A DNA stretch of 64,000 nt, taken from assembly GCF_036038375.1 (NCBI RefSeq), contig NZ_CP107935.1, forward strand, positions 6,138,001 through 6,202,000. Direction: 5' to 3'. This DNA is from Streptomyces sp. NBC_00414. Its GTDB lineage: Bacteria; Actinomycetota; Actinomycetes; Streptomycetales; Streptomycetaceae. The notes beneath the pieces were generated by a model, which was not told the DNA's origin, did no database searches, and saw nothing but the letters and a program-made list of their open reading frames with translations. A program made the position numbers and the translations under genes. Positions within the stretch are counted from its first letter, which is position 1. The number at the start of each line of letters is the position of its first letter. Below are positions 49,083-57,020 of this stretch, piece after piece.

Positions 49083-49236
49083 GGAGTGCGGTGGTTTCCT
49101 CGGCGGAGAGAGTGCTGGAGGTCTGGGATGTCACGTACCGGCCGCCCGGATCACGGGCGTGAGGTGTGCCCTGGTACGGGCGGAGGGACCAGCGGCCGGT
49201 CTCAGTGGACTCGGCGGCAGCGGGAGCGCGGTGAGC

Positions 49237-49329
49237 TCAACAGCTGCGACAGCAACAGCTACAGCGAGCGTGGACAGCACCGAGGGACCCGGCGGTGCGG
49301 GTCGAGGTGAGTGCCAAGTTCGCGAGCAT
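49237..49329 (-). CDS. Leaderless polycysteine leader peptide (30 aa), cysteine-dioxygenase attenuator
   Basis: On the minus strand, ATG 49329 opens a 30-codon frame beginning MLANLALTSTR and ending ARCSCCCRSC before TGA at 49237-49239, with 5 Cys in the last 8 residues, encoded by TGT and TGC codons. It is too short to be picked up by ordinary ORF calling. A -35 TTGACA (49360-49365) and -10 TGTGCT (49337-49342) with a 17-base spacer put the transcription start at the ATG, so the mRNA is leaderless. Polycysteine leaderless short frames act as cysteine-responsive attenuators in mycobacteria; placement upstream of a cysteine-consuming enzyme supports the same role here. Confidence 0.75.
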   Translation of the reverse strand: MLANLALTSTRTAGSLGAVHARCSCCCRSC

Positions 49330-49336
49330 GCCCACC

Positions 49337-49365
49337 AGCACACCGGTTCACACCCGCACTGTCAA
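49337..49365 (-). promoter_or_regulatory. Promoter of the polycysteine leader and cysteine dioxygenase
   Basis: Minus-strand TTGACA at 49360-49365 and TGTGCT at 49337-49342, 17 bases apart, end 7 bases upstream of the leader ATG. This is the best match to a housekeeping promoter in the region and implies a leaderless transcript. Confidence 0.7.
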
Positions 49366-49712
49366 CTTGACGTCCGATATGTGGGAGATCTTTCACCTCT
49401 TCCGGGCCACCTCATAGGTGAAAGGTTTGTGCACGAGGTTGTCGGGACACATGGCGCACAACCGGGCGCACGAGCCTCGGCGCGACCCCCTGGTCCTTGT
49501 GCGATCCCGGTGATCCATATGTGATCCGGTTCGCTTCGTCGATCGTGTCGGAACGAGATCGAACTCCCGGGCGTCTTCCTCTGTACAAGTCCTGTGCGGA
49601 GTCGACGCCTCACTGGCTCTCTTTCGGCTGTCAGGGTTTATACCGATTTGAACACTTTCCGCAAAGCCTTGGTTCCGCAGAGTGAATAAGGGGCCCAATA
49701 GCAGATCTCGGC

Positions 49713-49742
49713 TTGACTGGCCCGGATCGGCGCACTTGTAAT
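49713..49742 (+). promoter_or_regulatory. Candidate whiB promoter
   Basis: TTGACT (49713-49718), an 18-base spacer and TGTAAT (49737-49742) resemble a principal-sigma promoter, about 70 bases upstream of whiB. S. coelicolor whiB has more than one promoter; which this would be is inference. Confidence 0.45.
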
Positions 49743-49813
49743 TTCACTCGTGTCGTTCAGCCGAAATCGGTAGCGGCAGCATCACGGGGACGCGAGACGG
49801 ACGAGGGGCGCAC

Positions 49814-50077
49814 ATGACCGAGCTGTTTCAGGAACTGCTGGTCGACGAGGCCGAAGAGGAGCTCGGCTGGCAGGAGCGGGCGCTCTGCGCGCAGACGGAC
49901 CCCGAGTCCTTTTTCCCCGAGAAGGGCGGCTCCACCCGCGAGGCCAAGAAGGTCTGCCTCGCCTGTGAGGTCCGCTCCGAATGCCTCGAATACGCACTCG
50001 CCAACGACGAACGCTTCGGAATCTGGGGCGGACTGTCCGAGCGCGAGCGGCGTCGTCTGAAGAAGGCAGCCGTCTGA
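49814..50077 (+). CDS. whiB: Sporulation regulator WhiB
   Basis: An 87-residue iron-sulfur transcription factor that, with WhiA, controls the start of sporulation septation. The four [4Fe-4S] cysteines are Cys25, Cys48, Cys51 and Cys57; the DNA-contacting turn and tail GIWGGLSERERRRLKKAAV follow. From WQERALCAQTDPESFFPEKG onward it is the founding WhiB sequence as I recall it from S. coelicolor, and not one of the Wbl paralogues. No ribosome binding site stronger than ACGAGGGGCGCAC is present. Confidence 0.97.
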   Translation: MTELFQELLVDEAEEELGWQERALCAQTDPESFFPEKGGSTREAKKVCLACEVRSECLEYALANDERFGIWGGLSERERRRLKKAAV

Positions 50078-50188
50078 TCGTGGCTCGATAGCGACCTGAT
50101 CGCATCCGGTCGTTCTTCGTTCGCGTTCCGATCGAACGGCGCACACCACTACGTACTGATACGTAACGCACGGCCCGGCGCAGGTGGG

Positions 50189-50197
50189 TTGTCCACA
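50189..50197 (+). other. Isolated DnaA box
   Basis: TTGTCCACA is an exact match to the Streptomyces DnaA-box consensus, located between whiB and the large glycosyltransferase gene. A single copy outside oriC could be a DnaA titration or regulatory site, or chance. Confidence 0.35.
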
Positions 50198-50314
50198 GGC
50201 GGCGGGCCGCGCTGTTGTGCAGCCGTTAGTGTGGGCCTCCGTCCGAGACGCCCCGTGGTCCCCTCAAGGACACAGGCGTCCACCGCAGTCCAGCGAACCG
50301 GGGCCCGTACCTCG

Positions 50315-53300
50315 ATGTCCGTGCACAGCCATTCGGCAGGTCAGTACGACACTGCCCCCGCAGCGTTCGACCCGGCAGGCTCGGCGGCGTCCGATCCGGG
50401 GCGCCCGCCCGAGTTCCCGAGGCACGTGGTCACCGCCGTGCTCGTCTCGCACGACGGCGCCCGCTGGCTGCCCGACGCCCTCGCCGGGCTCCTCGGCCAG
50501 GAACGCCCCGTGCAGAACGCCGTGGCGGCCGACACCGGCAGCGCGGACGACTCCGCCCAGCTGGTCACCGACGCCCTCGGCGCGGACCGGGTGCTCCACC
50601 TCGCCCGGCGCACCGGCTTCGGCCAGGCCGTCGAGGAGGCCGTCCGCATCGCGGGCGTGCTGACCCCGGAGGAGCTTCCGTACCTGAAGCGCCCCAGCGG
50701 CTGGGACCCCGTCACCCGCACCTGGCGCGACGACACCTACGACATGCCGGAGCTGCCGCACGGCGAGCCCGAGCAGTGGCTGTGGCTCCTGCACGACGAC
50801 TGCGCCCCGGAGCCCGACGCCCTGGCCCAGCTGCTGCGCGTCGTGGAGAACGAGCAGGAGCTCGGCAAGGACGTCGCCGTCATCGGCCCCAAGCTCCGCG
50901 GCTGGTACGACCGCAGACAGCTCCTCGAAGTCGGCGTCACCATCGCCAACAGCGGCCGCCGCTGGACCGGCCTCGACCGGCGCGAGCAGGACCAGGGCCA
51001 GCACGACCACGTGACTCCCGTGCTGGCCGTGTCCACCGCCGGCATGCTGATCCGCCGCGACGTCTACGAGGAGCTCGGCGGCTTCGACCGCCGGCTGCCC
51101 CTGATGCGTGACGACATCGACCTGTGCTGGCGCGCCCAGTCCGCGGGCCACCGCGTCCTGGTCGCCCCCGAAGCGGTCGTACGGCACGCCGAGGCGTCCT
51201 CCCGCGAGCGCCGCACCGTCGACTGCGTGGGCCGCACCTCCGCCTCCCCGCACAAGGTCGACAAGGCGGGCGCCGCCTACACCCTCCTCGTCAACGCCCG
51301 CAGCGCGGTCCTTCCCTGGATCCTGGTGCGGCTCGTACTGGGCACCCTGCTGCGCACGGTCGCCTACCTCGTCGGCAAGGCCCCCGGACAGGCGGTCGAC
51401 GAGATCCGCGGCCTCCTGGGCACCCTGCTGCGTCCCGAGCGCATCATCGCGGGCCGGCGCAGGCGCGGCAGCCCCCAGGTCGACAAGGGGGAGATGCGCG
51501 CACTGTTCCCGCCCCCCGGCGCCACGGTCAGGGCCACCGTCGAACAGGCCGCGGGCAACCTCGTGGGCCGCTCCGACCCCGAACTGAACGCGGCGGGCCG
51601 CCACGGCAGCGCCGTCGAGTCCGGACCGGGCGGCGACGACGCCGACTTCCTGCAGATCGAGCAGTTCGCCCGCCTCAAGCGCGTCGCCCGCAAGCCCGGG
51701 CCGATGGTCTTCGTGGTGCTCCTCTTCTTCTCCCTCATCGCCAGCCGTGAACTCCTCGGCAGCGGTGCGCTCGCGGGCGGCGCGCTGCTGCCCGCCCCCG
51801 CGGACTCCTCCGCACTGTGGTCGCGCTACCTGGACGGCTGGCACCCCGTGGGCGCCGGCGGCACCCAGTCGGCGCCGCCCTACCTCGCGCTCGTCGCCAT
51901 GCTCGCGAGCGTGCTGTTCGGATCGACGGGTCTCGCGGTCACCGTCCTGCTGATCGGCTCGGTACCGCTGGCCGGCTTCGCCGCCTACTTCGTCTCCCGG
52001 CCGCTCGTCGAGTCGCGCCTGCTGCGCGCCTGGGCGTCCGTCGCGTACGCCTTCCTGCCCGCCGCCACCGGCGCGCTCGCGGGCGGCCGTCTCGGCACCG
52101 CCGTGCTCGCCGTGCTGCTGCCCCTCATCGCCCGCGCGGGCATCGCGGCCAGCGGTCTCGCCTCGGAGTCGGGCCGCGGCAGCTGGCGCGCCACCTGGGC
52201 GTACGCGCTCCTGCTGACCCTCGCCACCGCGTTCACGCCGATCGTGTGGCCCATCGCGCTGGTGCTCGGAGTCGCCCTCGCGGTCGTGCGCCGCGGTGAC
52301 ATCGCCGCCTACGGGCTGCGCTTCCTGGCCCAGCTCGGCACCCCGCTGCTGGCCCTCGCCCCCTGGTCGCTCACCCTGCTCCCGTTCGGCTTCTTCCAGG
52401 AGGCCGGCATGGAGTACGAGTCGGGGGCGGCCTCAGCACTCGACCTGCTGGGCGCGAGCCCCGGCGGCCCCGGCACGGTCAGCGGGCTGATGCTCATCGG
52501 CATCGTGTGCGCCGCCGTGGCCGCCCTGATGCGCGCGGAACGGCAACTGGGCATCTGGGCCGCCTGGACGGCCGCGCTGGTCGCGCTCGTCTTCGCCGCC
52601 CTCTCGAACGGCTCCACCTGGGCCGGCCCCGCCACCCTCGTCTACGGCCTCGCCTTCCTCGCCGCCGCCGCGCTCGGCGCCGACGGGGCACGCTCGCGCG
52701 TGGCCGAGCAGAGCTTCGGCTGGCGTCAGCCGGTCGCCGTCCTCATCGCCTTCGCCTCGGCCGCCGGGCCCCTGCTCATCGCCGCCGGCTGGATGATCCG
52801 CGGCGCCGACGGGCCCCTGGAGCGACGCGACCCCGTCCAGGTGCCCGCGTTCGTCGCCGAGGAGAGCGGCACCCGCGACCAGGCCCGCACGCTCGTCCTC
52901 GGCAGCGACTCCGCGACCGAGGTCGGCTACACCCTCGTGCGCGGCTCCGGCGCCCGCCTCGGCGACGCCGAACTGGCAGCGGCGGACGGCGAGAACAAGA
53001 CGCTCGACAAGGTCGTCGCCAACCTCGTGGCGGGCTCCGGCGCCGACCAGGCCGACCAGCTCGGCGGCTTCGCCGTGCGGTACGTCCTGGTCCGCGACGG
53101 CGCGCCCCGCGAGGTCAGCCGCGTCCTGGACGCCACGCCTGGCCTGAGCCGGCTGAGCCAGCAGGACGGCAGCGCCCTGTGGCGCGTCGACCGGCAGGTC
53201 GCGCGCGCGGCCGTCGTCCCCGCCTCCGGTGACCCGCAGCCCATCGCCGCGGGCCCCGTCGAACTGCACACGAAGATCCCCTCCGGTGCCGAGGGCCGCA

Positions 53301-54058
53301 TCCTGCGTCTCGCGGACACGGCCGACGAGGGCTGGACGGCCACCCTCGACGGGAAACCGCTCACCAAGAAGACGGTCGACGGCTGGGCCCAGGGCTTCGA
53401 ACTGCCCGCCGCCGGGGGCCGGCTGGACGTCACCTTCGAGGCGCCGATGAGCCACACGGGCTGGCTGTGGGCGCAGGGCGCGCTCGCCGTCGTCCTCGTG
53501 GTGCTCGCGCTGCCGGGCCGGCGCCGCGACGTCGACGACGACCTCCCCGAGGAGGAGGCCGCCGTGCCCGTCCAGGCCGCGTCCGGCGAGGGCCGCAGGG
53601 CCCGCCGGCTGCGCGCCCAGGCGGAGGCCGAACAGACCGAGCAGGCCGAGCCCGCGGAGCGGTCCGACACGTTCCCGCCCGACGCCCCGCCCGCGCCGGA
53701 GGGGGTCCCCGTGGCCGCCCCGGTTCCGCACCAGCAGGGCTACGACGAGTGGGACGCGACGACGTACGGCGCCGAGTACGGCACCTACGACCAGCAGCAG
53801 TACCAGGGCGCCCCGCAGTACCCGGCGGGCACCTACGAGCAGCAGCAGTACCAGGCGGACCCGTACCAGGCGGACCACTACGACCCGTACGCGGCGTACG
53901 GCCAGGGGAACGCGGGGTACGACCCGTCGCAGACGTACGGCCAGGGCTACGACCCGCAGTACGACCAGCAGCAACAGCAACAGCAACAGCAACAGGCGCA
54001 GCAGCAGCAACCGCCGCACGGCACCGACAGTGAGCGCCCCGACGGGAGCCAGCAGTGA
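50315..54058 (+). CDS. Large polytopic family 2 glycosyltransferase
   Basis: A 1247-residue membrane protein. ATG 50315 (MSVHSHSAGQ) is preferred; the frame is open to 50189. Residues about 40-290 form a GT-A transferase (VVTAVLVSHDGARWLPDALAGLL, LWLLHDDCAPEPDAL, MRDDIDLCWRAQSAGHRVL). Then come about twelve membrane segments from residue 470, an extracytoplasmic domain (about 840-1040), a final helix, and a 190-residue low-complexity tail rich in Gln/Tyr/Gly with a ten-Gln run (53966-53995). It probably transfers a lipid-linked sugar in wall polymer synthesis. Its stop overlaps the GTG of the DUF5719 gene. Confidence 0.9.
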   Translation: MSVHSHSAGQYDTAPAAFDPAGSAASDPGRPPEFPRHVVTAVLVSHDGARWLPDALAGLLGQERPVQNAVAADTGSADDSAQLVTDALGADRVLHLARRTGFGQAVEEAVRIAGVLTPEELPYLKRPSGWDPVTRTWRDDTYDMPELPHGEPEQWLWLLHDDCAPEPDALAQLLRVVENEQELGKDVAVIGPKLRGWYDRRQLLEVGVTIANSGRRWTGLDRREQDQGQHDHVTPVLAVSTAGMLIRRDVYEELGGFDRRLPLMRDDIDLCWRAQSAGHRVLVAPEAVVRHAEASSRERRTVDCVGRTSASPHKVDKAGAAYTLLVNARSAVLPWILVRLVLGTLLRTVAYLVGKAPGQAVDEIRGLLGTLLRPERIIAGRRRRGSPQVDKGEMRALFPPPGATVRATVEQAAGNLVGRSDPELNAAGRHGSAVESGPGGDDADFLQIEQFARLKRVARKPGPMVFVVLLFFSLIASRELLGSGALAGGALLPAPADSSALWSRYLDGWHPVGAGGTQSAPPYLALVAMLASVLFGSTGLAVTVLLIGSVPLAGFAAYFVSRPLVESRLLRAWASVAYAFLPAATGALAGGRLGTAVLAVLLPLIARAGIAASGLASESGRGSWRATWAYALLLTLATAFTPIVWPIALVLGVALAVVRRGDIAAYGLRFLAQLGTPLLALAPWSLTLLPFGFFQEAGMEYESGAASALDLLGASPGGPGTVSGLMLIGIVCAAVAALMRAERQLGIWAAWTAALVALVFAALSNGSTWAGPATLVYGLAFLAAAALGADGARSRVAEQSFGWRQPVAVLIAFASAAGPLLIAAGWMIRGADGPLERRDPVQVPAFVAEESGTRDQARTLVLGSDSATEVGYTLVRGSGARLGDAELAAADGENKTLDKVVANLVAGSGADQADQLGGFAVRYVLVRDGAPREVSRVLDATPGLSRLSQQDGSALWRVDRQVARAAVVPASGDPQPIAAGPVELHTKIPSGAEGRILRLADTADEGWTATLDGKPLTKKTVDGWAQGFELPAAGGRLDVTFEAPMSHTGWLWAQGALAVVLVVLALPGRRRDVDDDLPEEEAAVPVQAASGEGRRARRLRAQAEAEQTEQAEPAERSDTFPPDAPPAPEGVPVAAPVPHQQGYDEWDATTYGAEYGTYDQQQYQGAPQYPAGTYEQQQYQADPYQADHYDPYAAYGQGNAGYDPSQTYGQGYDPQYDQQQQQQQQQQAQQQQPPHGTDSERPDGSQQ

Positions 54059-55599
54059 ACCGCACCACCGTGTCCCTGATCGCCGGCGTGGCCGCGCTCG
54101 CCGCCGTCACCGGCTTCGCCTCGATGTCCGAGCCGCAGGCCTCCGGCACGGACACGGCCGAGGCGGCCGCCCAGCTGCCCGTGGAGCGCACCAGCCTCCT
54201 CTGCCCCACTCCGAGCACCTCGGACCTCGCGGAGACCGCGTACACGTCCTTCACGCCCGTCACCAAGGGCACCGGTACGGACGGCAAGGCCGAACTGGTG
54301 GCCGCGGGCGCGCAGTCGGCCGACGGCGAGTCCGACGGGTCCGGGTCCGGCGACGGGGACGGGAAGCAGGACGGCAAGGGGGACGGCGGGGAGTCCGGCA
54401 AGAAGGAGAAGCCCGTCCTGACGCCGAAGGAGCCCGGGAAGCCGGTCACGGCCGAGGCCTCGGGCGCCGAGTCGCCCGCGCTCGTCGGCACGGCCGAGGG
54501 CAGGTTCGCACCCGGCTGGACCGTCCAGCAGACCACCGAGGTCGAGGCGGGCGACGGCCGCGGCCTGCTCGGCACCAACTGCTCGGCCCCGGACACGGAC
54601 TTCTGGTTCCCGGGCGCCAGCACCGCCAAGGAGCGCACGGACTACGTGCACCTGACCAATCCCGACGACTCCGCCGCCGTCGCCGACATCGAGCTGTACG
54701 GCAAGGACGGCGCCCTCAAGTCGACGGTCGGAGAGGGCATCAAGATCCCGCCGCACGCCGGCGAGTCGGTGCTCCTGTCGACCCTCATCGACGAGCCGGA
54801 GACCAACCTCACCGTGCACGTCACGGTCCGCAGCGGCCGGGTGGCCGCCGCCGTCCAGGCCGTGGACGACACGCTGGGCGGGGACTGGCTCGCCGCCTCC
54901 GCCGCTCCGGCGGGCAGCCTCGTCCTGCCGGGCATCCCGAAGGACGCCACCTCCGTACGGCTGGTCGCCTTCGTGCCCGGCGACGTCGACGCCGACCTGA
55001 AGGTGCGGCTGGCCTCGCCGACCGGGATGATCACTCCCGCCGGGCACGAGACGCTGCACGTGAAGGCCGGGATGACGGCCGCCGTCGACCTCGGCGACGT
55101 CACGCGCGGCGAGGCGGGCTCCCTGGTGCTGACCCCGACCGGGACCTCCGCCCCCGTCGTCGCGGCCCTGCGGGTCGTCCGCGGCAAGGGCGACAACCAG
55201 GAGACGGCGTTCATCCCCGCCACGGGCCCGGTGGGCGCGCGTGCGACGGCCGCCGACAACCGGGCCAAGGGATCCACGCTCTCCCTGGTCGCCCCCGGCC
55301 GCGGCGCGAAGGTCAAGGTCACGGCCTCCGCGGGCAGCGACGGCGGAACGGCCGCCTCGAAGACGTACACGATCAGGGCCGGTACCACTCAGAACGTGCG
55401 GCTGCCCGAGCCCAGCGGCCTCAAGGGCACGTACGCGCTCACGGTGGAGCGGCTGTCCGGTGGCCCCGTCCACGCGTCGCGCATGCTCGAAGCGGCCGAG
55501 GGCGGCGTACCGATGTTCACCGTGCAGACCCTCCCGGACGACCGGGGAACGGTGAAGGTACCGAACGCCGAGCAGGACCTCTCGGTGCTGCAGAAGTAG
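54055..55599 (+). CDS. Secreted DUF5719 family protein
   Basis: A 514-residue exported protein; the N-terminus is a signal peptide (about residues 1-24, VSLIAGVAALAAVTGFA) followed by a Gly/Asp/Lys-rich linker (about 85-140). The remainder is a run of beta-strand-rich modules with VHLTNPDDSAAVADIELYG, characteristic of DUF5719. The GTG start overlaps the stop of the large glycosyltransferase (GTGA), so the two are translationally coupled and probably work together at the cell surface. Enzymatic function unknown. Confidence 0.9.
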   Translation: MNRTTVSLIAGVAALAAVTGFASMSEPQASGTDTAEAAAQLPVERTSLLCPTPSTSDLAETAYTSFTPVTKGTGTDGKAELVAAGAQSADGESDGSGSGDGDGKQDGKGDGGESGKKEKPVLTPKEPGKPVTAEASGAESPALVGTAEGRFAPGWTVQQTTEVEAGDGRGLLGTNCSAPDTDFWFPGASTAKERTDYVHLTNPDDSAAVADIELYGKDGALKSTVGEGIKIPPHAGESVLLSTLIDEPETNLTVHVTVRSGRVAAAVQAVDDTLGGDWLAASAAPAGSLVLPGIPKDATSVRLVAFVPGDVDADLKVRLASPTGMITPAGHETLHVKAGMTAAVDLGDVTRGEAGSLVLTPTGTSAPVVAALRVVRGKGDNQETAFIPATGPVGARATAADNRAKGSTLSLVAPGRGAKVKVTASAGSDGGTAASKTYTIRAGTTQNVRLPEPSGLKGTYALTVERLSGGPVHASRMLEAAEGGVPMFTVQTLPDDRGTVKVPNAEQDLSVLQK

Positions 55600-55639
55600 C
55601 GGCACCGGGGGGAGGGGACCCGGCCACGGCGCCGGGGGC

Positions 55640-56092
55640 TCAGTCCTCCCCGTACCGGGGATCGACGGTCTCCGGTGTCAGCCCCAGCAGCTCGGCGACC
55701 TGTTCCACCACGATCTCGTGCACCAGGGCGGCCCGCTCGTCGCGGCTCTTGGTACGGATCTCGACGGGGCGCCGGTAGACGATGACCCGCGCGGGACGGC
55801 CCTCGTGCGCCGGAGCCGTGCCACCCAGCGGCACCGCCTCGTCGCCCCAGCCCTCGTCACCGGCCGGATCGAACCGGGGCACCTCCAGCACCATGAACTC
55901 GATGTCGGAAAGCTGCGGCCACCGCCGCTCCAACCGCTCCACGGAGTCCTGCACCAGATCCGCGAACACCTCGGCGCGACTGGCCGAGAGGGGCACCTGC
56001 GGTGGCGCCACGGGTCCACGCATCCCGCGCCCGTGCCGATCACGACGGCGGGGCCTGGGTTCGGCGGGAGGGGGCGGTACGGGGTTGTCCAT
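55640..56092 (-). CDS. Metallopeptidase-like protein with degenerate HExxH motif
   Basis: A 150-residue protein from ATG 56092. It resembles the small actinobacterial zincin-like family (FADLVQDSVERLERRWPQLSDIEFMVLEVP; ARVIVYRRPVEIR), but the expected HExxHxxG zinc motif reads VHEIVVEQVAELLGL, with Val at the second His position. I recall the same substitution in other streptomycete members, so it may be a subfamily trait. Proteolytic activity is doubtful. It is convergent with the DUF5719 gene. Confidence 0.8.
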   Translation of the reverse strand: MDNPVPPPPAEPRPRRRDRHGRGMRGPVAPPQVPLSASRAEVFADLVQDSVERLERRWPQLSDIEFMVLEVPRFDPAGDEGWGDEAVPLGGTAPAHEGRPARVIVYRRPVEIRTKSRDERAALVHEIVVEQVAELLGLTPETVDPRYGED

Positions 56093-56459
56093 CACTGACG
56101 AAGAGTAGTCCCCGCGCCCTGCCCCCGCCCGCACACGGCACGCGTCCCGCCCGCGGCTGCGGACCGTCACGCCGGACGACTTCGGGGGCCCGCCCCCGGC
56201 GTGTCGCAGCATGAGCATTCCAGCCAAGCTCAGGCTGGTTTCCGTATCCTCCAGGGCCGTACAAATAACGGAAGTTGACAGCTTTTGTACGGGAACGCGA
56301 CCTCTTCCGAGCCTGTCCGCCACATCGTCAACACCCGTACCCGCAGGTCAAACAGGCCCGCCGAAGACCCTCTGTGTCAGGCGTCACAGCACGACACGGT
56401 GGGGTGAGCCGGGGGAGAGTCGTCGCGGCCCGCTCAGGAGTGAGGTACCGTCCAACATC
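56093..56459. other. 367-base intergenic region with a long inverted repeat
   Basis: No gene is visible. It contains the inverted repeat CCGTACAAA (56257-56265) / TTTGTACGG (56284-56292) with an 18-base spacer holding a TTGACA (56275-56280), and near its end the TACCGT element of the DUF3499 promoter. It must also hold the divergent promoter for the metallopeptidase-like gene. Confidence 0.5.
56446..56451 (+). promoter_or_regulatory. -10 element TACCGT of a leaderless DUF3499 promoter
   Basis: TACCGT ends 8 bases upstream of GTG 56460 with no ribosome binding site between, suggesting that transcription starts at or near the start codon. Confidence 0.4.
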
Positions 56460-56837
56460 GTGAGCCCTGTACGTCGCTGTTCGCGCACCGCTTGCGGCCG
56501 TCCCGCCGTAGCGACGCTGACGTACGTCTACGCCGACTCGACCGCGGTCCTCGGCCCGCTCGCCACCTACGCCGAACCCCACTGCTACGACCTGTGTGCC
56601 GAGCACTCCGAGCGCCTCACCGCCCCGCGCGGCTGGGAGGTCGTCCGGCTCGCCGACAGCTCCGCTCCCTCCCGCCCCAGCGGTGACGACCTGGAAGCGC
56701 TCGCCAACGCCGTCCGTGAGGCGGCCCGCCCGCAGGACCGCGCCCCGCGGCAGGGCGGCGGCAACGCCCGCGGCGCGGACCCGATGGAGGTCGCCCGCCG
56801 CGGCCACCTGCGGGTCCTCCGTTCACCGGACTCCTGA
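56460..56837 (+). CDS. DUF3499 family protein
   Basis: A 125-residue protein starting at GTG 56460. The conserved first half, RRCSRTACGRPAVATLTYVY through CYDLCAEHSERLT, carries two Cys pairs (CxxxxC and CxxC) likely to bind zinc; the second half is hydrophilic and variable. DUF3499 is restricted to actinobacteria and has no assigned function. It lies between the metallopeptidase-like gene and the lactate permease. Confidence 0.92.
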   Translation: MSPVRRCSRTACGRPAVATLTYVYADSTAVLGPLATYAEPHCYDLCAEHSERLTAPRGWEVVRLADSSAPSRPSGDDLEALANAVREAARPQDRAPRQGGGNARGADPMEVARRGHLRVLRSPDS

Positions 56838-56989
56838 ACCCGCCCTCTCCGGAGGGGGCTTCACCCTGTGGTGTCCCATGTGACCCCTGTGTCCCGTGTG
56901 TATTCGGTGCACGTTTCACTCAGCGGCGCACGACCATTGACGCGCGCTTGTCGCGGACACGACCATTTTCCCCGGCCCATGAGAAATTG

Positions 56990-57004
56990 ATTTCCGCATA
57001 GCGG
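56990..57004. promoter_or_regulatory. Perfect 15-base palindrome before the lactate permease gene
   Basis: TTCCGCATAGCGGAA is a perfect 6+3+6 palindrome ending 16 bases before the permease GTG. Operators of IclR-family repressors have this general form, as I recall, though the regulator is not encoded nearby. It would sit over the promoter or start of the transcript. Confidence 0.5.
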
Positions 57005-57020
57005 AATCGGGGGAGGCTCC

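Larger units (their letters stand above)
49330..49813. other. 484-base intergenic region between cysteine dioxygenase leader and whiB
   Basis: No protein-coding gene other than the promoters described is evident. The middle (49500-49700) is comparatively AT-rich and contains TTTATACCGATTTGAACAC, which may hold a second, developmental whiB promoter. Short open frames here have no ribosome binding sites or conserved character. Confidence 0.55.

Noticed and set aside
49131..49343. A 70-codon minus-strand frame overlapping the polycysteine leader
   Set aside because: It is in another frame, has no ribosome binding site, and its Ala/Val/Pro-rich product lacks the promoter-start geometry that the 30-codon leader has.
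49737..49760. Possible BldD box before whiB (TCACTC and GTGTCG)
   Set aside because: The two half-sites abut without the central A/T of the BldD consensus and the last half deviates, so it is not called, although whiB is a known BldD target in other streptomycetes.
53947..55605. A 552-codon open frame on the minus strand over the DUF5719 gene
   Set aside because: The plus-strand frame has a signal peptide and coupling to the upstream gene; the antisense product is low-complexity Gly/Arg/Leu ending in a poly-Cys stretch that is only the complement of the CAG/CAA tract.
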